Assembly: GCA_024220505.1 (NCBI GenBank)
Contig: JAKZZE010000009.1
Location: 1,002,001 to 1,066,000 of the forward strand
Reading direction: 5' to 3'
From: Rhizopus arrhizus
Lineage: Eukaryota > Mucoromycota > Mucoromycetes > Mucorales > Rhizopodaceae
Length of the DNA stretch: 64,000 bases
In this document: one piece after another, positions 27,452 through 37,924 of the stretch
Layout of the letters: each line of letters starts with the position of its first letter
How positions within the stretch are numbered: the stretch's first letter is position 1
Notes under the pieces: generated by a model
The model's database searches: none
Seen by the model: the letters and a program-made list of their open reading frames with translations, nothing else
What the model was told of the DNA's origin: nothing
Position numbers and translations under genes: made by a program

Positions 27452-27952
27452 ATAAGAAAAAAAAGAAAAGAAAGAAGAATAACTTTTGCTTTGTTTTAAA
27501 ATATCACAGAAATAAGTGCACTGAGAACGAAATCAGTTCGCTAAACGTACTCAGACCTGTTCCCTGCATTCATGTTTATGTTGAACATAACTACTGGAAA
27601 AATGCTACATCATTTGGATATATTTGTAAACTAGTCTATCGAGAGAGAAGTGTTAAGTCTACTAAAAGAATTATAATCAGAAAAAGTAGCGCTATATTAC
27701 TCAAGCAACAAACCTTTTCAAAATTATTCGGGATTATTACAATTGAATAATTTAAAGGCTTAAACGAGCACGTAGTATTTCAAGAAATCATGATTTCCCA
27801 AGTCAGATCAAATTAAACGTAAAAGAAGCTAAAAAATTTCTTATGACAACAAGGGCAAAAAAAAAGATAAAGGTAGGAGACAAGAAAAAAAAAATACTAT
27901 TTAGAAAATGAATCTTAAGAAAGCAAGCTATATGATAAAACAAACGTTGAGC

Positions 27953-28576
27953 TCAAGTCTTTTTGGCTGGGGAAGAGCTTATGAAGTACAGTGGTATCAG
28001 TGATGCCTTTTTTTTTTTTTTTTCAGCGAAAAAGCAGACAACAGCGCACTGGACATGACCTTTGAGGCGACGGATAGCATGAAGGACACATTGACAGAAG
28101 AGGTTGCATACGGTGCGCTCCTTCTCATCTTGATCAAAGTTGTCATAGAAAGTGTTTCGAAAGTCGTTTGGATCCAGAGGATCGTAATCATCACGTAAGA
28201 AGATCTCAAATTTCTTCAGTTGACAGCGAAATCCAGCTTTATCATTGTTATGAATGAGAAAGGTAACGAGATAGTGGTCGGAATCATGAATATCAAAGAT
28301 ACGACTGCTGCTGATATGCAACTATCAAAGAAGGAAATGTAGTTGGCTAATGAGAAGGCAGAGCTATATAAAAAGATAAAGGTATTAAAGACTTTGGTTG
28401 ATAGAAGGGGGATGGGAACTGAAAGTGCAAGTGGTAGACGTTTGACTGGGAAGGGATTGATCGCGTTTAGGCTTGGGAGCTTTTGGAGGGAGGGAAATTT
28501 GAACTCTGACGATGGGAGACATTTGGTAGACGTTTAAAGTTACCTGACGAAGGGGAAGCAAGTAAACAGAAAACAA
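27953..28576 (-). CDS. Orphan coding exon(s), unknown function
   Basis: A minus-strand frame entered at an acceptor-like TTTGATAG (exon start 28321) runs open to 27953 and reads FDIHDSDHYLVTFLIHNN, KKFEIFLRDDYDPLDPNDF, FRNTFYDNFDQDEKERT and CNLFCQCVLHAIRRLKGHV. It has no internal methionine, so an upstream exon is required. A candidate lies at about 28530-28385 (MSPIVRVQISLPPKAPKPKR), but the obvious splice choices leave a phase mismatch. Near the 3' end a short A-run encodes lysines and could instead mark an intron. I do not recognise the family; the exon looks real because it stays open for 120 codons in AT-rich DNA. Confidence 0.45.
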
Positions 28577-28788
28577 TGCTCACTGTTCAATACATTTTCA
28601 TCACTTTGAGTCCTCATATTCTTTAATAAGCTTTAATAAACGTTAAAATTTTCATCCATAAACCCCCCCCCCGCTCACCTAATCATACCGCTTGAATACA
28701 CGTCTTGCCTTTAATGATATTTTCTAGAACTTTTTGCGGTATATAAATACTTGGACGTCTATTTTCTTTTTTTTTTTTTCTTTTTTGT

Positions 28789-29164
28789 ATGTTTAATCGA
28801 TCAATACAGCCATTAAGACAATTTCAAAGAATAGCCAGAATGACAACTTCCTCAGAATCAAAGAAGCCTATACTTGCCTTGCCTTCAACTGCGGAAGAAA
28901 CAATCAGTTCGGTTGATATTAATGACACGTATAAACTTAAAGAACTTGGCCCAGTCGGTAAGAGTTGAATGATACAGTACAAAAATAAAACAAAAAGTAA
29001 CTTTATATACAGTCGTGAATGAGGACGGTACAATAAGTAGAATTAATAACTGGCATGAAATGACTGAAATCGAAAGAAATAATGTAAATAGAATTTTATT
29101 AAAGAGGAACAGACAACGATTAGCAAAATTAAAGGAGGCAGCAGAGAATATCTCAACAGCTTAA
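28789..29164 (+). CDS. Small conserved protein with likely mitochondrial presequence
   Basis: Two exons (28789-28957, 29013-29164) give 106 residues. I chose the upstream ATG at 28789 rather than 28840 because the extra 17 codons (MFNRSIQPLRQFQRIAR) form an arginine-rich, acid-free stretch typical of mitochondrial targeting. The C-terminal half reads VVVNEDGTISRINNWHEM, TEIERNNVNRILLKRN and RLAKLKEA, a pattern (NxDGTxxRIxNWxxMTxxERxxxxRxLxxRN) I associate with small uncharacterised fungal mitochondrial proteins. No catalytic motif is evident. Function unknown; both the presequence and the localisation are inference. Confidence 0.7.
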
Positions 29165-29548
29165 AGTTATCTTCAAACTCTTTATTTGCTTTTTTCTTCT
29201 TCTTTCTTTCTGTTCATGTGTTGCTTATGTAGATGGTTTTTCCTTGTAAAACAATTTTGGATACATTTGTATAAATAAAATGTGTATATTCTGGAAACAT
29301 TAAAAAAGGAGATTTGTACTATGAAAGGGATTGAATTGACCATTATATTACTGTAATAGAGGAACTTTTGATTCCAACAGTATCCATATAATGCTTTACT
29401 TCAAAAGGGAGAAGGACATATTAGGTTAAGAATGAAATTTATTAATTTATAACATTATGAAAGATTATGTTTTTATAAATAAGGATCAAATGTTAAACAT
29501 ATGCTGTACTTTAAGATAGTATAAAGGAACAAAAAACCACTAAATTAA

Positions 29549-30166
29549 TCACAAACCTCCAAGCAAATCGTTCAGAACATTATTGAGATTAATGTTATCA
29601 ACGATATCTTTTCCAGAAGAGACAACGATGAGACCATTGCTTTGACCATTGCTGTCATTCTTTTCTTTTTGCTTGATATCTCTGGAAATCAGGTTATTCA
29701 GAACATTATCGACATTAACAGTATCAACAATATCTTTTCCAGAAGAGACAACGATGAGACCATTGCTTTGACCATTGCTTTTATTCTTTTCTTGTTGCGT
29801 GATGTCTCTGGAAACCAAGTTGTTCAGAACCTTATTGAGATTAATATCACCAACAATATCTTTTCCAGAAGAGACGACGATAAGGCCATTGTTTTGACTA
29901 TTGCTTTTATTGGTTTCTTCAGAAGAAATACCATCAACTTCATCGTCGCAAGGGGCCTCCTCTGTAACTGCTACATACTTGGTGTTGTCGACAAATATAT
30001 CTTTGCCATCATCAAATGATTCATCGTTATTAATTTTTTCACAAGAAAGATGAGTATTGTGGTCAGGTTGAGTGGCAACAGAGGGTTCAGGATTACCACA
30101 TGGGGCTGCAGAAACAACAGCAGAGATAACAAGGATAGCGATACAAATCTGAGCAATATGAACCAT
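29549..30166 (-). CDS. Secreted protein with three 42-residue tandem repeats
   Basis: A single-exon gene of 205 residues. It starts with a clear signal peptide (MVHIAQICIAILVISAVVSA, cleavage probably near SAA-PC). An acidic spacer with four cysteines follows, and then three tandem repeats, each containing GLIVVSSGKDIV, a V/I-N-L/V-x-x-VLN-x-L segment and, after the first two copies, an SRDI linker with KSN-type polar residues. The repeats are 126 bp apart at the DNA level (matching ATATC words at 29604, 29730 and 29856). The alternating hydrophobic and Ser/Asn pattern suggests a beta-rich, possibly self-associating or wall-surface protein, but I know no characterised homologue. Transcribed leftward with a TATATATAT-type stretch about 75 bp upstream. 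Confidence 0.8.
   Translation of the reverse strand: MVHIAQICIAILVISAVVSAAPCGNPEPSVATQPDHNTHLSCEKINNDESFDDGKDIFVDNTKYVAVTEEAPCDDEVDGISSEETNKSNSQNNGLIVVSSGKDIVGDINLNKVLNNLVSRDITQQEKNKSNGQSNGLIVVSSGKDIVDTVNVDNVLNNLISRDIKQKEKNDSNGQSNGLIVVSSGKDIVDNINLNNVLNDLLGGL
29570..29945 (-). repeat. 126-bp coding minisatellite, three copies
   Basis: The 3' half of the secreted-protein gene is built from three copies of a 126-bp unit, spaced exactly 126 bp where checked. Divergence between copies is modest and mostly in the linker segments, so the array could change copy number without a frameshift. Confidence 0.85.
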
Positions 30167-30609
30167 TGATGTATAAGTTGGTAATATAAAGATAGTTTAA
30201 GGAAATATATGTTAATTTTAAGGCGAAAAAGCAGCCTTTTATATATATTTTATCTTATCTTGTAAAGATCGTACTTGGAATCTTTTCTTCATTGGTAAAA
30301 ATTGACTGTAAAAAATTCCAAAGACTTGAAGGGGATCTTGATTTAATTAAAAAAAAGTTCAAACTATTCTACTAAAATAATAAATGTCGTTGCCACCACG
30401 CTAGAAATTTAATTAAGAAAAAATGTTCCTATATCCCAAATGAACCCTTTGAGGTTCCACTGTCCCTTTTTTGTACCGATTCTTCATTGTTCAAGAAAAA
30501 AAGCTTTATTTGTTCCCCTTTTCATTCCATAAAAAAATAAAAAATCCGATCTTTGCAGTTTGTATTCCTTTTTAAGTTAGCTACTGCTTTATCAATAAAC
30601 TTGGCTTTA

Positions 30610-31250
30610 CTAGGGCTTGACTCTTTGACAAGATATTTCGTATTCAGGCTCTTCAATGATTCTTTGAGCCATGTCTTTCTTATTCTCACCAGCAATAGTA
30701 AAGATAATCAATTTCGAATTGTTCATAACTATGAAAGTTAAGTGTGCTTTGATAAAAGATCTAAGTGAATCAATATTAGGGGTAATCCAGCGATCATGCT
30801 CTTTAAGCAAAGGATAGTCAGAAAATAAGGGAACAGAAATATCCATCAGGGACCATACCAAATAATAACATTCAAAGGAAGACAATGATTGTTAAAAATG
30901 TTTTTAGCCGATCCTCATATCCCAATGCAGCCTTTTTAAGGACTTTATCTACAACATAAGATTCTAAATAGCGTAAATGTTGTCCTTTGGAATTTGAAGG
31001 ATACAGTCTAACGATGATTTTATATTTTGAAGTTCGAGTCTGGATGGTCGTAAGCTACACAGCATTTATCAGCCCAAAACAAATGTCACCCTGAAAAGTC
31101 TACAATGTCGTTGAAAGTCAATTCCTTTGAGAGAATGTTGGATAATGAAATACTTCAGATGGCAATAGAGAGGTAACCATGGTTGGCAATACTATCATGT
31201 GACACCTTTTCTACAGAGCTGTCAAAACCAATGGAAAGCACGCCTCCGTT
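30610..31250 (-). pseudogene. Degraded coding sequence of unknown family
   Basis: Minus-strand pieces look protein-like but are broken by stops and shifts: one reading RYLESYVVDKVLKKAALGYE near 30990-30920, another with YPLLKEHDRWITPNIDSL and SFIKAHLTFIVMNNSK at 30885-30610. They may be parts of one dead gene or transposon. I cannot assign a family. Confidence 0.3.
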
Positions 31251-31393
31251 AGCAAATGAATAAACAATCGACACGTGAACAAAGTAAAAGCAAGAAAAAA
31301 AAATTCGCAATGAAACAGATATCAACTCGACACATACACATACTCAAATTAAAATTCAGTGATTTTATTGGGGCTTGACGTCATGGCGATTTT

Positions 31394-32045
31394 TCAATCT
31401 TCGTTATCCATCTCTTCTTTGTATGAGTTTCGGCTATTGGAGCGTTCCCTGGGTGGAGTAGAGGAACGACGTTTTGGACTGACTGAGCGATTTCTTGAAG
31501 AGCTTCTTCTAGGGCTATCGGAACGATGGCGACGATCATTTGAGAAAGAACGACTGCGAGAACGGTCGCGTCGAGAACTTACCGATCTCTTAGAGCGTCT
31601 GGCAGGACTACGAGAACGAGATCGTCTCGAACGTCTAGGTGAAGAGTCTCTTCTATCACTAGTAACAAAACATTATAAACTTGGATGCTTAAGCTTCAAT
31701 AATAATACAACTTACGGACATTCACGGGCACGGTGGCCAGTTTCACCACATTCACTAAGTAATTATCAATATCTATCTCAATAACGCATCAAATCTCTTT
31801 GACTTACAAGCAAACTCCCCTCTGGAATCTCATAGCACGTTCTCCACTAAGAAAAAAGAAAAGAGTGAATATTTTCAAATAATGAAGAAAGCCATGGGTT
31901 TTACCTTCCTTTTGGTAAAGAACTATATTAATATGAAATAATTAGTTATCAAGCTCTTGTTATATTTAAAGAAAAAAAAATTACCATTCATTAGCACTGC
32001 AACAACGTAAATTTAAAATAGAACAAAGTTAGCTATCCTCCCTAC

Positions 32046-32105
<60 letters not shown>

Positions 32106-32774
32106 TACATGTGACCTATTGAGCAAACAGCATGAGAAACATGATACAAACAACAGCGTCACACTTACCAAATTCACCACAGTTATAACATCTGTCGGGA
32201 TCATTAGATTCACCACTTCTTCTGCTAGATTTATAATCGCGATCACGTTCACGGCTGTCGTCGCGACGACGACTATCACGTTCACGGCCATCGCGATCAC
32301 GGGTGCGACCAAGACGGCTGCGAGCAACATTAGCGACATGTACAATAATTCTGTCGCCTTCAAGTTTGTAACCATCAAGTTCCTTACAGGCATCATCAGC
32401 GTCTCTGACATCCTATCAAAGCACATTAGTAGCTCTCTCTTTTTTCGCTTTTCTTTCAAACCTACATCAAATTCAACAAAGGCATAAAAATTCTATTGTG
32501 AAATATAAAGCATGAGTGCCGATTACAACATCATTCATAATTACAACTCACTCTTAAAATTAAATCTCTGATTCTTCCATATCTTGAAAAGAGATCTCTG
32601 ATATCCTTTTCACGAACATACCGATTGACATTGCCTAGTAATTTTATAAGAAAAAAGACAATTTTTACAAAAAAGAAAAACAAGCATACCAACATAAAGT
32701 CTGCAAGGGTTAGGCTTATCTCTATCTCTTCCTTTGTAACTATCACGGTCTCTTTCCTTGTCGTAATAAGACAT
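31394..32774 (-). CDS. SR splicing factor with one RRM and two CCHC zinc knuckles (RS2Z-like)
   Basis: Ten exons (32774-32690, 32634-32552, 32492-32466, 32412-32169, 32115-32109, 31996-31985, 31922-31905, 31846-31808, 31754-31716, 31658-31394) join in phase to 272 residues. Order: RRM (CRLYVG, IRDLFSRYGRIRDLILR, NFYAFVEFD), an RD-rich linker, knuckle 1 (CYNCGEFGHIANEC), a spacer, knuckle 2 (CFECGETGHRAREC), then an RS domain with many RS/SR/SP pairs. Both knuckles fit CX2CX4HX4C exactly. The region between the linker and the RS domain is cut into five small exons of 7, 12, 18, 39 and 39 nt; the 7-nt exon supplies the zinc-binding histidine of knuckle 1. The intron after it holds a 53-base homopolymer. 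One RRM plus two knuckles is the arrangement known from plant RS2Z proteins. It should act in splice-site choice in the nucleus. Confidence 0.88.
32050..32102. repeat. 53-bp poly-T tract inside an SR-gene intron
   Basis: Uninterrupted T on the plus strand; the SR-protein pre-mRNA carries it as poly-A within the intron between the 7-nt and 12-nt exons. The intron still shows GTAAGC at its start and a GCTAAC-type branch site before TTGCAG. Confidence 0.9.
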
Positions 32775-33676
32775 TTTACAAATTCGAAAAAGATTGTGAG
32801 AAATAAGAGAGAAAAAAAAAGGGGAACTAAGCAGATAGAAAACCAAAATGACGTTACATGTGACTGTTATTTTTACGTTTGGCAATCTTTGTATAGTTTC
32901 TTTATATCTTCGAACACAAAAAAAAGTAAAGCATGTAATATGTTATGTCTTACAGTGTTCTGTCGAAAGCTACATATAAGTCACAGAATGTATTATATAA
33001 TTTCTATGAATTAAAACACTATGTAGCAAAGATAACATGATCCGAGAAGTGCTATCAGATTCATTGAATTCCTTTTTATATCAGCTAATCCTGAATTTTC
33101 AGTTTTTTGATCGGACAAAGTAGATGTGTAGATCTCATAGCTTCTTTTTGTGAGCAGTTTTCTTTTTTTTTAGTCTTGATAAGTTTTTAATGAATGTATT
33201 AATTGTAACAAGATGATACTGTTTCATTTGAGGCTTTGCATAGTGCATGCATAACATTAAAAAAATAAAACATGTAGTACTTTTATGTAACGGTTTATTG
33301 ACACTTTTGTAGCCAAATTTACATTTTCTTTTTTGACATGGATTCGTTATATTCTTCAAAAAATATTACTATCACCTACTTTGATTCTATTAGCTTTTGT
33401 GAAAAATGAATTTATCGTTTAAAAGTATATTATCTAAAGTATAAATAGTTATACCTGTGCTTGTCAACAGTGCTGATAAATTCGACCGAATTTCCATCTA
33501 AATAAGCTTAATACTTTGCATAGAGATCCTTTTCATAAAAACTCTCACCCTTTTTATTGCCGTCTGTGTTATATCATTCGAAATTCATCAAATACACATC
33601 CCTTGAACCGCGAAAAGACATCAAAATACAAACATAAAAGCTTAATGTGTATATAAAAACGAGCTTTTATTTATTG
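32775..33676. other. Intergenic between two leftward genes
   Basis: About 0.9 kb holding the upstream region of the SR gene and the 3' flank of the Rrm4-like gene. Several short frames occur; none is supported. Confidence 0.5.
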
Positions 33677-36185
33677 TTATAAAGAATTAAATGCTTCTTT
33701 TACGCGAGCTTTTAGTAAAAGGGTATCAAACATAATGTTGGCTAGTTCATATAAATCCACTGTGTCTAGTAAGCGTATAGTTACTTTAGGTGCCTGCTTG
33801 GTTCCTGTAGCCTAAGATTAAAAAGTGAGTTAATACGTAGAGATTTTACTTTCCAATAAATTAACCCTTACTTTTACAAGAGGGAAAAGTTTATCGCCTA
33901 ATAGTTGCTTTTTTTCATGAATCGGCTTTCCTTCAAAAGAATCTATAAGAGACTTTATATCTTCACTGGTATCTTTGTTTGCTGTATTTTGATTTAATGC
34001 AGAAGAAGAAGCTGGAGATGCGGAAGGAGGAGCAACGATAGGGATCGCTTTAGATTTTGGCTGAGATATAGTATTAATATGTTGATAAGTAGTATTGTAT
34101 ACTGGGATAGTCGATATACGGTTCCTAAATGTCAATTTCGTTAAAAAAAAAAAAAAAAAAAAAAGAAAAAAGCTGCGTATCTTTGTTTCTTACTGTCGTT
34201 GGTTTTGATAAATTGCTGGTGGATTTTGTGGAATACTTTCTATTTCTTCCTCACTTTCCTCTGATTCTTCACAGGCAGCCAGAGCTTCTAGAGCAGAGTT
34301 GATCTTTTCCTTCAAAAAATCGCGATTAAATAGGCACAATGATCTCTCTTTTCTCTTTAATGTAAGCAACATATCCACAATCTCATTTGCCAATTTCCCG
34401 TAGTCACCGCATTCATTAACAGCAGCTTCTAGTTTTATTCGCTGTACATTAGCGCTCGATTCTGTCATCACAGACTCTAAAGAGCCTTTTCGACGCAAAG
34501 TAGGGCGTTTCTGTGGTATTTTCACATAGCTTGACGGCATAGGTTGGATACTTGCACCTGAAGCTAATGAAGCTAATGATTTAGTTGTGTTTGCTGTCAT
34601 GAGGGGATATTGTTCTGAAGGTTTTCGATACATTGGCTTTTGTCCTACCGATAAGTCTTTGATATTCGAGTTCATGCCTATTTCGTCCACATGGTTAATT
34701 CCAAGACCGTTAACTATTAACGTAATTATGATATTCTTTTTTAGAAAAAAGGAAAGAAGAAAAAGTAAAATGATAGTCAACTTACCACTAGATCGATAAG
34801 ATTGTGGTTGTTCAAGATAGGTAGATTGCTGATAAACTGAGTTAGGTCGGTATTGTCGTTGTTGATGCTGTGGTTGGTTGTTAGTCTTCCCCTTTTTAGG
34901 TTCGTGATATGCAACAATCAGTGGACGGTCGTTAACGATGTAACCGTTCATTTCTTTTAAAGCAGCAGCAGCTTCTTCTGATTTGCCAAAACTTACAAAA
35001 CCATATCCTTTGGATTGCCCTGTTGCAGCATTTGTCATGACCCTAGCAGAAACAATCCTCCCAAATTTTCGAAAAAGGTGGTTCAAATCAGCGTTGGTAA
35101 TATTGGGGTCAAGATTTTTGATGTACAAGTTCATCATATCGACTACTGAATTATTATTGTCATCTTCCATTGCCTATAATTATTTTGTTAGTTTACAAAT
35201 AAATATCATTCAACACTTACTTTTTCTTGATGTTGCTGCGTTGTATTATAATTTGAAGGCATATAATATGTAACAGATCTATATTAATATTGTTAATGTT
35301 TATAAAGTAAATAGAAAAAGAAAGATGGGGAAAGAGAGAAAGTGACAATCTATAAAATATCAATCCCTCCTTAAACATTTTATTTTTGGTTTAAATTGAT
35401 ACCTAATATTTATCTCGTTTTTCTCTCTTTCCCCCCTCCTTCTTTTATTCTCCTTATGTCTATCACATACAATTTATATTCTTCAAACAAACGACCATTC
35501 TAGTATAAGATCAGTACTATGTAGATTTTGTTATTGAATGTAAATACCAAATTGTTTTGTGCTTCGTCTGAACTAGTTTGATGAAAGAATTGTATAAATG
35601 CTGTCCCTTTAAATGAACCATCAATCATTACACATTTACACAGATTCAAAGGACCGAAAGGGCGAAAGATGTCGTATAGCTTGTTATCATCAAAATAATC
35701 TGGTAAACCATTCACTTCTAACAAATTAGCTGTTGCTTCTGGTTCTAAATGACGATCTTGATACATCTGTAATTCTAATTTTTCTAAATTTGTAAATGTA
35801 AATCCATTATATAAAGAATAAGCCCTATCCGCTATATAATTCTATGTAAATCAAAAAAAGGAGAATTGATCTATTTGTATGATATACCATATTTTTTATG
35901 ACTGAATCTTAGTTCTCCACTATCTTTCTCTTGATCCATAATGATCCTATATACATAACGTGTTATTACTTTCTGTATAGTACTTGTTTAATTCAATATC
36001 TACTTTATAGGCATACAATGCTGTAAAAGGGTACGTATATCGCTTTCTCTTACGTTCTTTGGTAATTTGCCTAAAAATAATGTATCTGATACAAGATAGT
36101 CAGTGGGTTCAAATATCTCATACTGCTTGGCTATTAAGCTAGGCTTTCGCTTAGGCAGTTTTATAACAGGTGTAAAGGTAGTCAT
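33677..36185 (-). CDS. Three-RRM, MLLE-containing RNA-binding protein (Rrm4/PABP-related)
   Basis: Nine exons (36185-36004, 35946-35888, 35831-35548, 35499-35471, 35278-35221, 35173-34786, 34713-34194, 34124-33872, 33811-33677) join in phase to 635 residues. RRM1 starts LFLGKLPKNVRESDI; RRM2 starts LLEVNGLPDYFDDNKLYDIF and ends AQNNLNGRLFEEYKLSVTYY, which needs the 29-nt exon; RRM3 reads NLYIKNLDPNITNADLNHLF and KGYGFVSFGKSEEA. The C-terminal half holds two MLLE-like helical domains: one with KLANEIVDMLLTLKRKE and KEKINSALEAL, and a clearer one with KKQLLGDKLFPLVK, IRLLDTVDLYEL and KARVKEAFNSL. Canonical Pab1 has four RRMs and one MLLE. Three RRMs plus repeated MLLE domains is the plan of Ustilago maydis Rrm4, which links mRNAs to moving endosomes. 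That function here is inference. Confidence 0.8.
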
Positions 36186-37337
36186 CTAAAAATAAGCTTT
36201 TATTGTCAATAGAAACAGGGCTCAAGAGTTGCAAGCTTACAATTGAGAGGATGATGAGCTACTCTAAGTGGGATTAAAAAAAAAGAAAAAAAAAGGGGAA
36301 AGAAAGGAGAATAAAAGATTCTCTATTGAGTCGGAGTTTTACTGAGTTTTTATTGTTTATTATTTAAAAAATAACCGCGTCTTTTACACTATCTACTCTG
36401 AATTTAGACAGTTTTGACTACTTTTCAAAAGTAAAATTGGCTTTTTATAATTAACAGTTTTAATATTAATTAAAGCTCAATAAAGAGTACATAAATATAA
36501 AAATAATACAAGTGATTAAATAATTTTGCCAAAAACTAAAGTAAATCTGAATTACAGACAAATTTATGAAACAAATTCAAATAAAAAAATAAACTTGACA
36601 AAAAAATTGATTTTTCGACAAATCAGATTTATATTTCTATAAAAATATTAATCCTACATGTAAAAACCAAAATCTATTGAAAAGATTCTGTTTATGACAA
36701 TGATTAGAGGAACAATTATTGATATATTCGAAAAACCGATGGCCCTTCTTTTCACATGGGAATGCTTATGCTAGTCATGTTCTTAGAGTCATTCATATCA
36801 CGGTGTCAAAGCATGTGGTACAATATGCTTTGCCAACAAGGGTAACTTGCTTGATACATTACAAAAAAACAAGCCTCGCACGAATTGCTGACCCTTGAAG
36901 CTCTTAAGTTGAGAAGTTTAAAGAGCATCTTTAATTAATACTTGTATCCTCTAGATAACTTCTCACTGATAAAGCAAAAAAATGCATCTACACTAGTAGT
37001 AATAAACGCCTACTGAAAAAATAGTTTTGGTAAAAGACCAAGCAACTTAAGCAAGGATAGCCATCTAGCGTCATATTCATGATGGTTGTAGTGTTCTTCT
37101 TCATATATTAAAATTATGTAAACAAGTGCATGAAAAAACTTATTAGGGCAGCAGATAATTTCTTTAACGCTAGATCTTTGCTTGTAAGGTCTTAAAGCGA
37201 TTGGCATACATTGACAATTGTTATCCTTATCACTTCAGTTGACTCAATTTTATTAGGCCATTGCAAATTTCATTGGTATGCTAGTGAATAGCAATAGAAC
37301 TTTGGCGCTATTCACAATATCTTCTGAAGGCATCGAT
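36186..37337. other. Intergenic, partly decayed sequence
   Basis: AT-rich region upstream of the Rrm4-like gene followed by sequence that looks like worn coding DNA (for example a minus-strand frame at 37207-37010 with YEEEHYNHHEYDARWLS). No family could be assigned. Confidence 0.4.
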
Positions 37338-37692
37338 AAAGTTATACGTTTAAAGAAATTTTTATTCATTAATAAAACATTGCATCGTTTTTTGTCCTGG
37401 TCGGTTCTGGACGATAAATGTAGCTAAAAACCTCTCTGGGCTCGAGGATAAAAATGCTGTGCCAATAAAGTTATATGTTTAAATTTTGACTTTGATTTGT
37501 AAAAAATTAATGATCAATTTGAGCGCATGGTGTCTGTTATTGCATCGTTTTCGCCCAGATCAAATCAGTGAAAAAAGAATGAAAACTAAAAACCCTTTGG
37601 GGATCAAGATAAATTTATACGATTAAACAGATTTTTATTTATAAATAATTAAACCTCTATTGGGCGCATGATTGTAATATTACATCTTTAGA
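37338..37692. repeat. Diverged tandem repeat units at the left end of a transposon
   Basis: Units that each begin with a variant of ATAAAGTTATACGTTTAAA recur at about 37338, 37467 and 37611, with a partial start at about 37692. Within the units, ATTGCATCGTTTT or ATTACATCTTT words and CTCTATTGGGCGCATG or TTGAGCGCATGG words recur in the same order. The third unit contains the left arm of the 68-bp inverted repeat. Confidence 0.6.
37622..37689 (+). repeat. Left 68-bp inverted repeat of a Tc1/mariner-type element
   Basis: The 68 bases here are the reverse complement of 39788-39855 with only two mismatches by direct comparison. The pair encloses about 2.1 kb that includes a dead DDE transposase, so they are best read as terminal inverted repeats. 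Confidence 0.85.
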
Positions 37693-37924
37693 TAAAGTTA
37701 TTCATACACCTTCAGAAAAAAAAAAAAAAAAGAATTCGTGTGGTTTAAAGATAAAAATCGATTCAAGCTCAGAAAAATTTATTTTAAAATTCATACATTT
37801 GTTTACTGTTCAAGAAGTCCTCGATATAGTGGCTAATATCTACAAAATCTTTGAAGATAGTTCAAAAGGATTCTGCTGTATGTATATTCATTTCTAGACT
37901 ATCATGATTCTTCCTGCTAGAGCT

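Noticed and set aside
29570..29945. Possible CRISPR-like array because of regular spacing
   Set aside because: The 126-bp units are fully coding, diverge only in part and have no unique spacers.
32013..32487. Overlapping frames on both strands through the 53-bp homopolymer, one with a polylysine tail
   Set aside because: Exon phase and zinc-knuckle homology place an SR-gene exon and intron here; the other frame is its shadow.
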